This document shows positions 27,912 through 38,510 of a stretch of 64,000 bases of DNA, in pieces; position 1 is the stretch's first letter; the number at the start of each line of letters is the position of its first letter. The stretch comes from Phycisphaerales bacterium (GTDB lineage Bacteria > Planctomycetota > Phycisphaerae > Phycisphaerales > UBA1924): assembly GCA_029260295.1 (NCBI GenBank), contig JAJDDN010000008.1, forward strand, positions 902,193 to 966,192, in the 5' to 3' direction. The position numbers were made by a program, and so were the translations under genes. Below the pieces are notes generated by a model. That model was not told the origin of the DNA, searched no databases, and worked only from the letters and a program-made list of their open reading frames with translations.

Positions 27912-30749
27912 TTGGCTAATACACGAATCTTCGAGCTCGCAAAAGAACTCGGCATTAAATCTAAATCAATCGTTGAGAAGTGCCACGCTGAAGGCATCCC
28001 CAAGGATGTCATCAAGAATCACATGTCAACGATCTCGATCGGTCTAGAGCAGACTGTTCGCGAGTGGTTCAGCAGCGAGAACACCGAAGAGTCTCCGCAC
28101 ACTGCGGTTGAGAAAACCGAAAAGGTTGATCTCGAGAAGGTCAGGACACCAGCCAAGGCAAAGAAGGCCAAGAAAGCTGTTGACGGTAGCACAGATGAGA
28201 CTGGTAACTCGGCTGTTGCCGTCGTCGCCGCTCCGCCTCCACCACCGCCTGCAACCAAGGTGGTCCCAACAGCACCTGCTGCACCGGCAGCACCTGCTGA
28301 AACCAAGGCGCCCAAAGCGTCTAAGGCACCCGCAGCTGCAGCTGCAGCACCGAAGGCAGCACCCGCTGTCCCTGTTGTTCCCGCTGCCAAGGCTCCGGCG
28401 GCAGAAGTACCGGCTGAGCCTATCGTCAGTGCTCCCGCTGCAGTTGAACCTGCACCTGAGGCAGCGGCAGACGATGTAACCGGCGTAGCAGACACTGCCA
28501 AAGCTGCTGCCAAGGCTCCGAAGAAGACTCCCCCACCGCCGCCACAGATGAATGTACCAACGCGTCCATCGGTGATCGTGCCGGCCGGGCCAAAGATCGA
28601 AGATTTGCAGAAGAAAGTTATTAAGCTTTCGGGTCCCAAGGTGATCCGTGTTGAGGCACCTGAGCGGATTGATCCGCCTCGTCGTCGTCCACCACCTCGC
28701 GAGGGTGGCGGGTATCAAGGCGGGGGTGGTGGCGGATACGGTGCTGGAGCGGGTCCTTCTGAAGGCCGTGCCCCTCGTGGCGGTTCGACACGCCGTCGTC
28801 CTCAAGGTGGCGCGGGTGTTCGTCCATCGGGGAGCGCAGGAAGCGGATGGAGTGAAGCGGATCTCAAAGAACGCGAAGCACGCCTCAAGCAATCCGGTGG
28901 TTACCTGCAGCGTCGTCAGAACCAGATGCGTTCGACCGCTGCGGCCTCGCAAAGTGCGGCCAAGGTCGGCGGGAAGGTTTCGATCTCGGAACCATTCACC
29001 ATCAAAGATCTGTCGGCAGCAACCGGTGTTAAGGGTGCCGACATTGTCAAGAAGCTCTTTATGCAGGGTGTGATCTCGAACATCAACTCCGGGATCGAAT
29101 CCGAAAAAGCCCAGGAGATCATGATTGACTGGGACATCGAGCTCGAAGTCGCAGAGGCCAAGGGTGCAGAAGAGCAGGTCGCCGAGCAGTTCGCTGAGCG
29201 TGACCGGACCAACGAGAAAGCACGCGGGCCGATCGTGACCATCCTTGGTCATGTGGATCACGGCAAGACCTCGCTGCTCGACAAAATCCGCAAGGCCAAT
29301 GTCGCCGATGGTGAAGCCGGCGGTATTACGCAGGCGACCAGCGCGTTCCGGGTTCCTGTCAAAACCGGAAGCGACGAGAAGTATGTCACCTTTATTGATA
29401 CACCTGGCCACGAAGCGTTTACCGCGATGCGAAGCCGAGGTGCCAATGTGACTGACATTGTCGTGCTGGTTGTTGCGGCCGATGACGGTGTGATGCCTCA
29501 GACTATTGAATCGATCTCGCACTCCAAGGCTGCGGGCGTTCCGATTATTGTCGCGCTCAACAAGATTGATAAGGAACAGGCGACCGATGGGAATATCCAG
29601 CGGATCTTGGGTCAGCTTGCTGAACATGGTCTAAACCCGGTTGAATGGGGCGGAGATACCGAAGTCATTAAGACCTCTGCAACCAAGGATATTGGTATCC
29701 AGGAGTTGCTTGAGATCCTTGATCTCCAGGCTGAGATCCTGGAACTCAAGGCGGATTATTCTGGTCAGGCACAGGGCACGGTTATTGAGGCCAACCCTGA
29801 GGGTGGGCGTGGTAATGTGGCCAACATCCTTGTCCAGGAAGGGGAGCTGAAGGTTGGCGACTTTATTGTCATGGGCCGAGCTTTTGGTCGCGTGCGTGAC
29901 ATTACTGATGACCATGGCAAACGGATCAAGAAGGCGCTGCCACCGATCCCGGTCCAGATCTCTGGTATCAACGATCTGCCTGACGCGGGTGACAAGTTCT
30001 ACTGTGTCAGTTCCCTGAAGGAAGCAGAGAAGGCGGCTGAACAACGGCGCGAACGCGAACGGCTTGAGCATCTCGCTCAGCCGAAGGTCACGCTTGACTC
30101 GATGTTCTCACAGATGGCTGACAACGAGCTCAAGGAAATCCTTGTGGTGCTCAAGGCCGATGTGCAGGGCTCGGTTGATGTGCTCAAGTCTGAGATCGAG
30201 AAGGTTTCGGGCGATGAGGTCAAGGTCCGCGTGATCCACTCGGCTGTGGGCGGGATTACCGAGTCTGACATCTTGCTGGCCAACGCGTCTGACGCGGTGA
30301 TCATCGGGTTTAATGTTATTGCCAACTCCAAGGGCCGTACGCTGGCGGAGGCTAAGCGGGTCGAGATCCGGAACTACCAGGTCATCTACCACATTGTCGA
30401 GGACATGAAGAAGGCGGCCGAGGGGATGCTTGCTCCGGAGATCCGCGAAGAGGTCCTGGGTCATGCCGAGGTCCGCGAGGTCTTCAAGGTATCCAAGGTC
30501 GGCGCCATTGCGGGTTGCTATGTCACCAACGGTGTTGTGCAGCGTGACGCGTTTATCCGTGTTACACGCGACGGCGTTGTTGTTGAGAACAACCGGAAGC
30601 TCGATCAGCTCAAGCGTTTCAAGGACGATGCGAAGGAAGTTCGCTCGAACATGGAATGCGGCATGAAGGTCGCCGGGTACGACGACATCAAGACCGGCGA
30701 TGTGATCGAATGCTACAAGAGTGTTGAGATCGCTCGGACGCTTGATTAA
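27912..30749 (+). CDS. infB: translation initiation factor IF-2
   Basis: '[19 protein letters not shown]', '[18 protein letters not shown]', 'VALNKIDK'; Pro/Ala/Gly-rich N-terminal extension. Confidence 0.97.
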   Translation: MANTRIFELAKELGIKSKSIVEKCHAEGIPKDVIKNHMSTISIGLEQTVREWFSSENTEESPHTAVEKTEKVDLEKVRTPAKAKKAKKAVDGSTDETGNSAVAVVAAPPPPPPATKVVPTAPAAPAAPAETKAPKASKAPAAAAAAPKAAPAVPVVPAAKAPAAEVPAEPIVSAPAAVEPAPEAAADDVTGVADTAKAAAKAPKKTPPPPPQMNVPTRPSVIVPAGPKIEDLQKKVIKLSGPKVIRVEAPERIDPPRRRPPPREGGGYQGGGGGGYGAGAGPSEGRAPRGGSTRRRPQGGAGVRPSGSAGSGWSEADLKEREARLKQSGGYLQRRQNQMRSTAAASQSAAKVGGKVSISEPFTIKDLSAATGVKGADIVKKLFMQGVISNINSGIESEKAQEIMIDWDIELEVAEAKGAEEQVAEQFAERDRTNEKARGPIVTILGHVDHGKTSLLDKIRKANVADGEAGGITQATSAFRVPVKTGSDEKYVTFIDTPGHEAFTAMRSRGANVTDIVVLVVAADDGVMPQTIESISHSKAAGVPIIVALNKIDKEQATDGNIQRILGQLAEHGLNPVEWGGDTEVIKTSATKDIGIQELLEILDLQAEILELKADYSGQAQGTVIEANPEGGRGNVANILVQEGELKVGDFIVMGRAFGRVRDITDDHGKRIKKALPPIPVQISGINDLPDAGDKFYCVSSLKEAEKAAEQRRERERLEHLAQPKVTLDSMFSQMADNELKEILVVLKADVQGSVDVLKSEIEKVSGDEVKVRVIHSAVGGITESDILLANASDAVIIGFNVIANSKGRTLAEAKRVEIRNYQVIYHIVEDMKKAAEGMLAPEIREEVLGHAEVREVFKVSKVGAIAGCYVTNGVVQRDAFIRVTRDGVVVENNRKLDQLKRFKDDAKEVRSNMECGMKVAGYDDIKTGDVIECYKSVEIARTLD

Positions 30750-30772
30750 ACGGACCTGCTGGAGACTGTTCT

Positions 30773-31177
30773 ATGAGACGACGGGCACAACAGATTGCTT
30801 CGACGCTGCAGCGTGAGTTGCAGAAGGTAATGGCCAAGGGCTTTAATGACCCACGCATCCGCGGGATGATCACGGTCACCAAGGTTGAGTTGACCGATGA
30901 TCTAAAGAACGCCAAGGCGTACATCAGTGTGATGCCCGAGGAACGCGCTGAACTCACGATGCACGGGATCAAGGCGGCGTCCAAGCGGATCCGCCGGGAT
31001 GTGATGGAGCGGATCCATATGAAGGAGATGCCATCGCTGCGGTTTGTCTATGACCATGGGATGCGAGAGCAGCAGGTTATTTCTGATCTGCTGGCGGCTG
31101 ACCCGTTCCGTGACAAGGTGCCGGCCCTTCCCGATGAGCAGATCGAAGACGACCAGATTGAATCGACTGAGGAGTAA
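30773..31177 (+). CDS. rbfA: ribosome-binding factor A
   Basis: 'RRRAQQIASTLQRELQKVMAKGFNDPRIRGMITVTKVELTDDLKNAKAYISVM', downstream of infB. Confidence 0.93.
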   Translation: MRRRAQQIASTLQRELQKVMAKGFNDPRIRGMITVTKVELTDDLKNAKAYISVMPEERAELTMHGIKAASKRIRRDVMERIHMKEMPSLRFVYDHGMREQQVISDLLAADPFRDKVPALPDEQIEDDQIESTEE

Positions 31178-31179
31178 GC

Positions 31180-31824
31180 GTGGCGTCCAGTGATGCGTAC
31201 AACCCGGAAGCCTTGCTAGCCCTGATTGGCCAGAGCACGGATTGGTCGGCCCCGGTGGATGCCGAGTCCGTGTGCCCGAGCCCTGAGTGGTGCACCGACC
31301 CGCTTGTCCATGAGCTGGTGTTCTCGATGATGTTGTGGGAATCGTCGATCGAGAACGCGGTCAAGGCGATGGCGAAAATCCATGCGGAGTTTGTGGATTA
31401 CAACGAACTCCGGGTGTGCTTTCCTCATGAGATCGAGGCCCTGCTTGGGTCGCGGTATCAGCGGGCCGAGGACCGGTCAACGCGGCTCATCGATTCGCTG
31501 CGGCAGATCTACTTCACGCATCAACGACTGACTCTTGAGCCACTGCGTGAGATGAGTAAACGAGAGGCACGGGATTTCTTGGTGTCGATCGAATCACTCC
31601 CGCGGTTTGTTGTCTCACGGATCCTGCTCCTCGGGCTCGAAGCTCATGCACTACCGATGGACGCGAAGATCGCCCGGGCATTGCACAAAGCGGATTTGAT
31701 CAAGAGCGCCAAGAATCCCGACACGATCGCGGTCACCCTCGAACGCTCCATCCGGGCGAATCAATCGCTTGAAACCTACACACGCATGGAACGCTGGCTC
31801 ATTTCATTCGAAGGTAAATCATGA
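31180..31824 (+). CDS. hypothetical protein, possibly a degenerate HhH-GPD (endonuclease III-fold) protein
   Basis: 'FLVSIESLPRFVVSRILLLGLEAHALPMDAKIARALHKADLI' resembles the HhH/Asp region of Nth-type proteins but lacks GVGRKTA, VDTHV and the Fe-S Cys. Confidence 0.45.
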   Translation: MASSDAYNPEALLALIGQSTDWSAPVDAESVCPSPEWCTDPLVHELVFSMMLWESSIENAVKAMAKIHAEFVDYNELRVCFPHEIEALLGSRYQRAEDRSTRLIDSLRQIYFTHQRLTLEPLREMSKREARDFLVSIESLPRFVVSRILLLGLEAHALPMDAKIARALHKADLIKSAKNPDTIAVTLERSIRANQSLETYTRMERWLISFEGKS

Positions 31825-34800
31825 TTCATCCGCGGCACCCCTGCATGGCTGGATTGGCCCTCACCATCGCCGCACTGGCTGGGTGCTCGACTGGTCAATC
31901 GGTTTCGCCCAATCCCAAGCCCAGCACGCAATACACCGCAGGATTTGAGAACCTCGATACACAATCCAGGCTTGAGATGCTCGCCGAACGCGAAGCGATC
32001 AATCCATCGGTCAGCGACCGTGGCTTTGCCAACCGGATCATGAAGGGGCGGCTCTTAGAACTGCCGGCCGGGACTGCCGAGTTTGAACGGGCCCACCGCT
32101 CGGGCGACGAGGTGCTTACCGATGTTCTGGGTCATACCGGATCTGCCCAGAGCGATGAGATCCCGCTGCTTCCTGCGATTGCCAAGGGGTATGTGCGTGC
32201 GCGTGCCGCGATGCTTAATGATGAGACCGAGCAGGCTGTTGGCTTGTTTGAGCAGCTCCACTCCGCATCCCCGGAGTCTGCCGAAATATTAATCGGTCTC
32301 GGGGATGCCCACAATCGCGCGGGCAACCGGTTGCAAGCGTCGCAGGCGTATCTGCGTGCGGTCGATCTCGGCGACCGGACGGTCCGTGCACTTGTGTACG
32401 GCGCGATGGGATCGACCGACGATCCCGATCGGGTCATCGAACTCGGGGCGATGATCTGGACTGCTGAGGATTCTCATGATCGTGCCGGGCGGCTGCTTGG
32501 TGGGGTGATGCTTGGGCAGGCGTTGATTGAGAGCGGTCACTTTGCGGCCGGTGCTGAGATCATGTCCGATGCGATGAATCTGCTCGATGCCCAGACTGTT
32601 CGTGATCCGCGCTACCGGCGCGAGCTTGTGCAGCTCTATACCAAGCGTGCAGAGCAATACGCCTCGCTCGGGGATGCGTGGATGCTTCTGAACCGATCTG
32701 ATCGGGCGATGGAGCATTACGATCTTGCGGGATCAATGGTGACCAGTATCCCACTAGAACTGATGAGCCGGAGAGTTGCGGCCCACATGATGAGCGGGCA
32801 CAGCGCTCAAGGTACTCTGGCACTGCTGGACTGGATTGAGGCCAACCCCGGGAATGACTCTGGGGATTTCGAAGAACTCCTCGGGACCCTGAGCGACCAT
32901 CCACTGATCGGGGAGCTGGTCTTTGATTCGCTTGTTGCACGAACACAGGACCGGGCCAATCCGGTCTCCCAGCGGCGGGCACTCTTGGGGATGACGCTGG
33001 GGCTTGCGGAGAGTTCAGAGCAGAGCGTGGCCCTTCTGTCGGCGGCTGATCCTGAAATCGTTTCGCCTGTTGGCTGCGCCCGTGTGCTGAGCCGGTTTGA
33101 AAGCCAGGCGGCAAAGATCGGTGCGTTGATGACTGTTCTTGAACGCGCACCAACGATCGGGGCGGTCGCGGTTCCTGCGTTGATCCGGCTTGATGGGCGG
33201 CCTGTTGAGATGCTGGCGGCGATCGAGGGGGATTCGCAGTCGGCTCAACTGATGCGGTGCTTGATTGTGCTCAACCTGCAGCGGCCCGACCTGCTCGAAT
33301 CTTTGGGCGCGATGGACGCGGATTCATTGCCACTCGATACGCTTTCGACAAGCTGGTTGATTGCCCACGGCAGAGCGGCCGCGATGGGGGCACGGTGGGA
33401 GCTTGCGGATCGGCTGCTCAAAGAATGCGCTTCGCGCGAGGCTTCGATGGATGCTGCGGAGCGGTTTTTCTATGTGAACTCGCTTGTGACGGCTAATCAG
33501 TTTGCACAGGCTCTTGAGATCATTGAACAACGGGTGTCTGAGCCTGACGCTACGGCGGGTGATTGGCTTGAGTATGCTCGGATCATTCAGGTGGCCGGGG
33601 ATCAGGGGAAAGTGCTCGAAGCCCTCGAACGCGCGATTGAACTGGATCCGTACGACGAGACGATCTATGAGCAGTTGATTTCATTGCGGGGACCATCTGG
33701 AGCGTTTCAGGATGTAGACGAGCTGCGCAGCATTACCCGGTCGCTTGCGCAGCGGCTGCCGGGCTCGGCGTTGGTCAAGCTCATCCGCACGCACGAGATG
33801 GTTGCCGGCGGCGAGGCGATGATTCCCCGGAGCGAGCGGATGCTCGTTGATATTCACACGCAGCATCCGTGGCGCGAGATCGGGACGGATCTGATGCTGA
33901 GTATCTGGGCGACCCAGTCATCGACAGGAGATGCCAACGCGATCCGGCGCGGTCTTGGTTGGATTGATGGCCAACTCGAATTCATGCCGGGATCTGTAGG
34001 GCTCATTGGAGCCAAGGCTCGGCTAATGGTGCTCGGGGGCGATTCACTTGGCAGTGAGTTCTTTCTTGATGAGATGCACGAACTGATCCCTTCGCGGTCA
34101 CTGGGGCGGCTCCACGAGGGGCTGATCCGTTCTGATGAGCAGCGGCGTGATGAAGCGGACCAGCTCTCGTTGTCGAGGCTTGAGGGTTTGGTTTCGGTTT
34201 CGGATTGTTTGGAGCGGCTCGAACGGGCCGCGGGCTCGGGGCGGCTCAATGAATACGAACCCGATGTGCTTGTGCCAATCGGCGACTCGTGGAAGCTCGG
34301 GATGGGGCAGACATTGCGGATTGTTCGGGTGCTTGGTGCACTCGCCCAGGCGGGCGACGAGGTTGCCGGCACGACCCTGATGCTCGAACTCGTTGAACGA
34401 ACAAGACAGCAGAGCACCGGCGAGTTTGTCGAAGGCGGGATCGATCCGCTGGCGTCGTTGAATCTGATCGAGATTGTGATCCGGCCGAACGCGCCCGGGT
34501 TCTCGATGGACCGGTACGAACAACTTCTGCGGGATCAGAGTGCTGATCCTGATGCGGGCGATCTGATCACCGCTTCGCTCCAGGCCCTGCTTAAGTGGCG
34601 GACCCCGAGTGATGCACTGGATCTGGTTGCTCGGCTGAGTATCACCAATGATGGGCTCATCGACGAAGACCTGGTTTCAACGCTCGCGTCGTTGCTTGGG
34701 CAGATCGGATCGGCTGACGATATTACGCGATCAATCGAGCGGCTTGAATCGGCGGGGCTGCTTGCCAGTGCACGCGATTCGGCGGTTCTTTCGATCGGGA

Positions 34801-35519
34801 CGCTCAAGGAAGAGGCGATGGCCGATGCGGGCGACCGGGGCGGGGTGATCGCGGATCTGGTGTACTCGATCGCGGTCGTGGCCTCGTTCTATGAGCGGGA
34901 TGCCGAATCAACAGCGATGTACCGGCTTGCCCTTTCGCACGATCCGGACCATGCGTGGGCCAACAATGATCTTGGGTACCACATGGTCGAGGACGGCGGG
35001 GATCTTGACGAAGCCGAGCGGCTGCTGCTGATTGCTCACCAGGCCGAGCCTGATGCGGCGAGTATTACGGACTCACTTGCTTGGGCTCGCTATGCGATGG
35101 GGATCATGGAGAACGAGCTCGATGAGAATGGCGAGATTGTCCGCATGGGCGCCAAGGAGTTGCTGCAGGAAGCGTTGTCGCTTGATGATGGCCCGGAGAA
35201 TGCGACGATCCATGACCACCTGGGTGATGCGCTTTGGATGCTTGGTGAGTTTGATGATGCGCTCTCGGCGTGGCTTGATGCGGAGACTCAGCTCAGAAGC
35301 CGACTGACGGAGCTGGCCAACCAGACCATCGCCAACCCGACGGCTCTTGAATCGATCCGGACAGAACTCAGCACGATCCGGTTTAAGATTGCTGATGGGG
35401 AATCTGGGCGTGTGCCTGGGGTGACCAAGACTGCTGTGGGGCTTCCTGTGCCCGATCCGTCTGAGGTGACTGATGAAAATTCGAGTGATATAGTCAACGA
35501 GATTGACCCTACGAAATAG
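31821..35519 (+). CDS. large TPR-repeat lipoprotein
   Basis: Lipobox 'ALTIAALAGCSTGQ'; repeated TPR-like helices, e.g. 'AWANNDLGYHMVEDGGDLDEAERLLLIAHQAEPDAASITDSLAWARYAMG'. Confidence 0.75.
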   Translation: MIHPRHPCMAGLALTIAALAGCSTGQSVSPNPKPSTQYTAGFENLDTQSRLEMLAEREAINPSVSDRGFANRIMKGRLLELPAGTAEFERAHRSGDEVLTDVLGHTGSAQSDEIPLLPAIAKGYVRARAAMLNDETEQAVGLFEQLHSASPESAEILIGLGDAHNRAGNRLQASQAYLRAVDLGDRTVRALVYGAMGSTDDPDRVIELGAMIWTAEDSHDRAGRLLGGVMLGQALIESGHFAAGAEIMSDAMNLLDAQTVRDPRYRRELVQLYTKRAEQYASLGDAWMLLNRSDRAMEHYDLAGSMVTSIPLELMSRRVAAHMMSGHSAQGTLALLDWIEANPGNDSGDFEELLGTLSDHPLIGELVFDSLVARTQDRANPVSQRRALLGMTLGLAESSEQSVALLSAADPEIVSPVGCARVLSRFESQAAKIGALMTVLERAPTIGAVAVPALIRLDGRPVEMLAAIEGDSQSAQLMRCLIVLNLQRPDLLESLGAMDADSLPLDTLSTSWLIAHGRAAAMGARWELADRLLKECASREASMDAAERFFYVNSLVTANQFAQALEIIEQRVSEPDATAGDWLEYARIIQVAGDQGKVLEALERAIELDPYDETIYEQLISLRGPSGAFQDVDELRSITRSLAQRLPGSALVKLIRTHEMVAGGEAMIPRSERMLVDIHTQHPWREIGTDLMLSIWATQSSTGDANAIRRGLGWIDGQLEFMPGSVGLIGAKARLMVLGGDSLGSEFFLDEMHELIPSRSLGRLHEGLIRSDEQRRDEADQLSLSRLEGLVSVSDCLERLERAAGSGRLNEYEPDVLVPIGDSWKLGMGQTLRIVRVLGALAQAGDEVAGTTLMLELVERTRQQSTGEFVEGGIDPLASLNLIEIVIRPNAPGFSMDRYEQLLRDQSADPDAGDLITASLQALLKWRTPSDALDLVARLSITNDGLIDEDLVSTLASLLGQIGSADDITRSIERLESAGLLASARDSAVLSIGTLKEEAMADAGDRGGVIADLVYSIAVVASFYERDAESTAMYRLALSHDPDHAWANNDLGYHMVEDGGDLDEAERLLLIAHQAEPDAASITDSLAWARYAMGIMENELDENGEIVRMGAKELLQEALSLDDGPENATIHDHLGDALWMLGEFDDALSAWLDAETQLRSRLTELANQTIANPTALESIRTELSTIRFKIADGESGRVPGVTKTAVGLPVPDPSEVTDENSSDIVNEIDPTK

Positions 35520-35556
35520 GGCCAGCGAGTAGTTTTACGAAGAAGAGGTAGCAGCG

Positions 35557-36318
35557 ATGGCTGGACATAGTAAATGGTCGAATATCAAGCACCGCAAGGC
35601 ACGCCAGGACAAGGTCAAGGCGCGGGTGTGGTCCAAGTGTTCTAAAGCGATCATGGTCGCGGCCCGCTCGGGTGGTCCTGATCCAGACTCGAACCTGACT
35701 CTTCGCTACGCGATTGATGAAGCGAAGTACTCCAATATGCCTAAGGACACGATCAAGCGGGCGATTGATAAGGGTGCCGGCGAGGTCGGCGGGGCCGACT
35801 TCCAGGAGCTTGTTTACGAGGGCTACGGCCCGGGCGGGACGGCGCTGCTAATCCTGTCGCTTACTGACAACAACACACGCACCGTTGGCGATGTCCGCAA
35901 CTCGTTTAAAAAGGGTGGCGGGTCGATGGGCAACGCGGGGACGGTCGCGTTTATGTTTGCGACCAAGGGGCAGATTATCCTTGATGCCAACAAGTACGAC
36001 GAGGACACCATCATGGATGTCGCGCTCGAAGCTGGTGCTGACGATGTGATCTCTCCTGAGGGCGACGGCGATGACAAGGGGATGTGGACCATCATGACCG
36101 ATGTCGGTGAGTTCCAGGCGGTCAAGGTTGCTCTTGAAGCGGCGGAGATCGAGATTGTCGAAGCGGAGATCGCTCGGATCCCGGACAACACGGTTGAGGT
36201 TACGGGCGATGATGTCCGCAAGATGATGAACCTGATCGAGGTGCTCGAAGAACTCGAGGACATCCAGAAGGTGTATTCGAACGCGGACTTTGATCCTGAC
36301 GAACTCGCCAAGCTCTAA
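35557..36318 (+). CDS. YebC/PmpR-family regulator/translation factor
   Basis: 'MAGHSKWSNIKHRKARQDKVKARVWSKCSKAIMVAARSGGPDPDSNLTLRYAIDEAKYSNMPKDTIKRAIDKGAGE'. Confidence 0.96.
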   Translation: MAGHSKWSNIKHRKARQDKVKARVWSKCSKAIMVAARSGGPDPDSNLTLRYAIDEAKYSNMPKDTIKRAIDKGAGEVGGADFQELVYEGYGPGGTALLILSLTDNNTRTVGDVRNSFKKGGGSMGNAGTVAFMFATKGQIILDANKYDEDTIMDVALEAGADDVISPEGDGDDKGMWTIMTDVGEFQAVKVALEAAEIEIVEAEIARIPDNTVEVTGDDVRKMMNLIEVLEELEDIQKVYSNADFDPDELAKL

Positions 36319-36321
36319 GCG

Positions 36322-36801
36322 ATGAAAGGCTGGGCGACATTCTCGGAGTGCGAGGCGTACCGGTACACGCTGGGCCGGCGGTGGGAAACCGGCGGCAGGC
36401 GGGTGTGTTTTTGTTTACTGAATCCATCGACGGCGGATGCGACCAAGCTTGATCCGACGCTGACGCGATGCCATCGGTATGCGGTGCGTTGGGGGTTTAG
36501 CGCGATGGATGTGGTCAATATCTTTGGGCTGCGGTCAACGGATCCCAAGGGATTGAAACTCGTTGATGATCCGATCGGGGTTGATAATGATCGGCATATC
36601 GCAAGGCTCGCCAAGCAGGCGGATCTGGTGATCGTCGGATGGGGGACGCACGGGGTGATGAATGATCGGCATACCGAGGTGCTCGGTGTGCTTAACACGG
36701 TATGCGTGCCCCACTGTCTTCAGGTAACAAAGCACGGGTTCCCCAAGCATCCGCTGTATCTCAAGGCGGATCTGGAGCCGATGGTCTTCCCCCCAAAGTA
36801 A
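36322..36801 (+). CDS. DUF1643-domain protein
   Basis: 'RRWETGGRRVCFCLLNPSTADATKLDPTLTRCHRYAVRWGFSAMDVVNIFGLRSTDPKGL'; stop codon lies inside a CCCCCCAAAGTAA repeat. Confidence 0.85.
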   Translation: MKGWATFSECEAYRYTLGRRWETGGRRVCFCLLNPSTADATKLDPTLTRCHRYAVRWGFSAMDVVNIFGLRSTDPKGLKLVDDPIGVDNDRHIARLAKQADLVIVGWGTHGVMNDRHTEVLGVLNTVCVPHCLQVTKHGFPKHPLYLKADLEPMVFPPK

Positions 36802-36849
36802 CCCCCCAAAGTAACCCGCCAAAATACCCCCCCAAAAGATCACGGCTAT
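36789..36849 (+). repeat. C-tract repeat block: (CCCCCCAAAGTAA)x2 + degenerate unit + AGATCACGGCTAT
   Basis: Copies at 36789 and 36802; AGATCACGGCTAT at 36837-36849 recurs inverted at 44836-44848. Confidence 0.75.
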
Positions 36850-36870
36850 GGGGCAGTGGACTCTGGTCAG

Positions 36871-36918
36871 AGAAGAAGGTCATCATCACCTTGGGGAAGG
36901 TGATGATGACCTTCTTCT
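36871..36918 (+). repeat. long hairpin family copy A
   Basis: AGAAGAAGGTCATCATCACCTT-GGGG-AAGGTGATGATGACCTTCTTCT, perfect 22-bp stem. Confidence 0.95.
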
Positions 36919-37027
36919 TTTGAGGAGAGGTTATCAACAATGGGACCGGGTGTTGTGCTTGCGTGGAGCTGAAACGCGCTTTCGTGTTTTCGATGATTTC
37001 TGGCCCAGTATCGACCTGTTGTGTCGC

Positions 37028-38167
37028 TTACTCACAACCCATTGTGATCGCTTGGATGAATGTGCTGATATCGAAGAAGTCCAATGTCCCGTCCTTGTTG
37101 AGATCAACATCTGGGCTCCCAGCTGCAAAGAGATTTATAAACGCATTGATATCGTTGAAATCAAGCTGATTATCCGCAACAAAATCGTATGGGCATCGAG
37201 ATGGGACATTGAGCGTGAGCGTTGAGCCACTGAGATACACATAGCCCGAATCGTCATCGAAGAGCTTGATGTCACTCACAGATGTGTTATTGGGGAGTTC
37301 GATGGTCTCAACCGGCAAGAAAGTCTGCGTGTTGTACAGTATGATCCGGCTTCCGAGTGCGGTAAAGAGCGTGCCCCCATCGGAGGTGAGAGCCTTTCGA
37401 CCTCCTCCAACCTGACCCGCGAGGAGGAATGAGTCGGTACGCAAGACCTGCGAGCCCGCTAGATAAATCCGCGATCCATCAGGACTCACGACTCCGTGGG
37501 TCGTCCCGCTGACTGATCCATGATTGTCTTCGAGTATAATTGGCGCTGATGGTTGATTCAGATCGAGTTTGTACAAGGAGTTGGGGCTGAAAGATTCACC
37601 GACATACAGGAACTCGCCGGTTGGATCCTTATGAAAGGTGGGACTCGCTCGGATTATCCGTCCTGAGGCGGCGCCTGTCACTGTCTTTGTTTCGATGTTG
37701 ATCTGTACGATTCGGGCAAAGCCCGAGCTGTAGGGATTGGCTGAGGCAAAGACGCGTCCTGGTGATGTTTCTACAACATCCCATGTTAAAGACGATCCGA
37801 TCAAATCTCCTACGACATATTCTTCCAGTTCATAGGTATCAAGATCGAGCGAGACGACCGAGGCGGCTTGGTTCAGCGCGATATACGCTCTCTGTCCATC
37901 GTGACTCAGGTCCATCCCGCGAGGTGAAGGTCCTACAAACACACGGTCGAGCACTTCGCCGGTGATTGAAGAAACGACCGCGATCTCATTGGCCAGAGGG
38001 ATCGCGACATATACCAGATCTCGCGAGCTGTCTAGCAACACTTCGTGACCGGTACCCCCGAGATCGGCATGAATGATGATATTTTTGCTCGTGTCCACGC
38101 CTGCGAACACTGATCCGCATGCCAATGAAACGACGCCAATTGCAAGCTTTGAACTTATTTTAAACAT
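37028..38167 (-). CDS. YncE-like beta-propeller exported protein with C-terminal GC-type dockerin-like segment
   Basis: MFKISSKLAIGVVSLACGSVFA signal; 'LLDSSRDLVYVAIPLANEIAVVSSITGEVLDRVFVGPSPRGMDLSHDGQRAYIALN'; C-terminal 'CPYDFVADNQLDFNDINAFINLFAAGSPDVDLNKDGTLDFFDISTFIQAITMGCE'. Confidence 0.8.
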   Translation of the reverse strand: MFKISSKLAIGVVSLACGSVFAGVDTSKNIIIHADLGGTGHEVLLDSSRDLVYVAIPLANEIAVVSSITGEVLDRVFVGPSPRGMDLSHDGQRAYIALNQAASVVSLDLDTYELEEYVVGDLIGSSLTWDVVETSPGRVFASANPYSSGFARIVQINIETKTVTGAASGRIIRASPTFHKDPTGEFLYVGESFSPNSLYKLDLNQPSAPIILEDNHGSVSGTTHGVVSPDGSRIYLAGSQVLRTDSFLLAGQVGGGRKALTSDGGTLFTALGSRIILYNTQTFLPVETIELPNNTSVSDIKLFDDDSGYVYLSGSTLTLNVPSRCPYDFVADNQLDFNDINAFINLFAAGSPDVDLNKDGTLDFFDISTFIQAITMGCE

Positions 38168-38411
38168 CTGAATATTCCCTTCTATCAAATTGAGTGTACT
38201 AACAATCTCTGGTGCATATTTTAGCAAATAAATCTTACCGCTCAATGATTAAAGCATCAATATACGCGTTAATTGTATATATAGTCGGTCGCCCCGCTTC
38301 AGTGTCGCGTAAACGGGGTACCCGCGCGGCCAATCAGGTTTATGAAGAATTATGATGAAGATATTCATGAGCCGAAGACGGCACCCTTGATCAATCTTTC
38401 GCCCCTCTCAA

Positions 38412-38462
38412 AGAGAAGAAGGTCACCAACCCCTGGGTGAGGGGTTGGTGACCTTCTTCTCT
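38412..38462 (+). repeat. long hairpin family copy B
   Basis: AGAGAAGAAGGTCACCAACCCCT-GGGTG-AGGGGTTGGTGACCTTCTTCTCT, perfect 23-bp stem. Confidence 0.95.
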
Positions 38463-38510
38463 GTTTCGTCTTAGTTTTTTCTCATAGGGAACCGGCACCT
38501 AGGATGGTCC

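Noticed and set aside
28044-29627. 527-aa minus ORF opposite infB
   Set aside because: Antisense of the IF-2 GTPase region; low-complexity Cys/Arg-rich translation typical of shadow frames.
38250-38290. CGTTAATTGTATATATAG as a dif site
   Set aside because: AT-rich and vaguely dif-like, but lacks a recognisable XerC/XerD palindrome and lies 4-5 kb from the skew switch.
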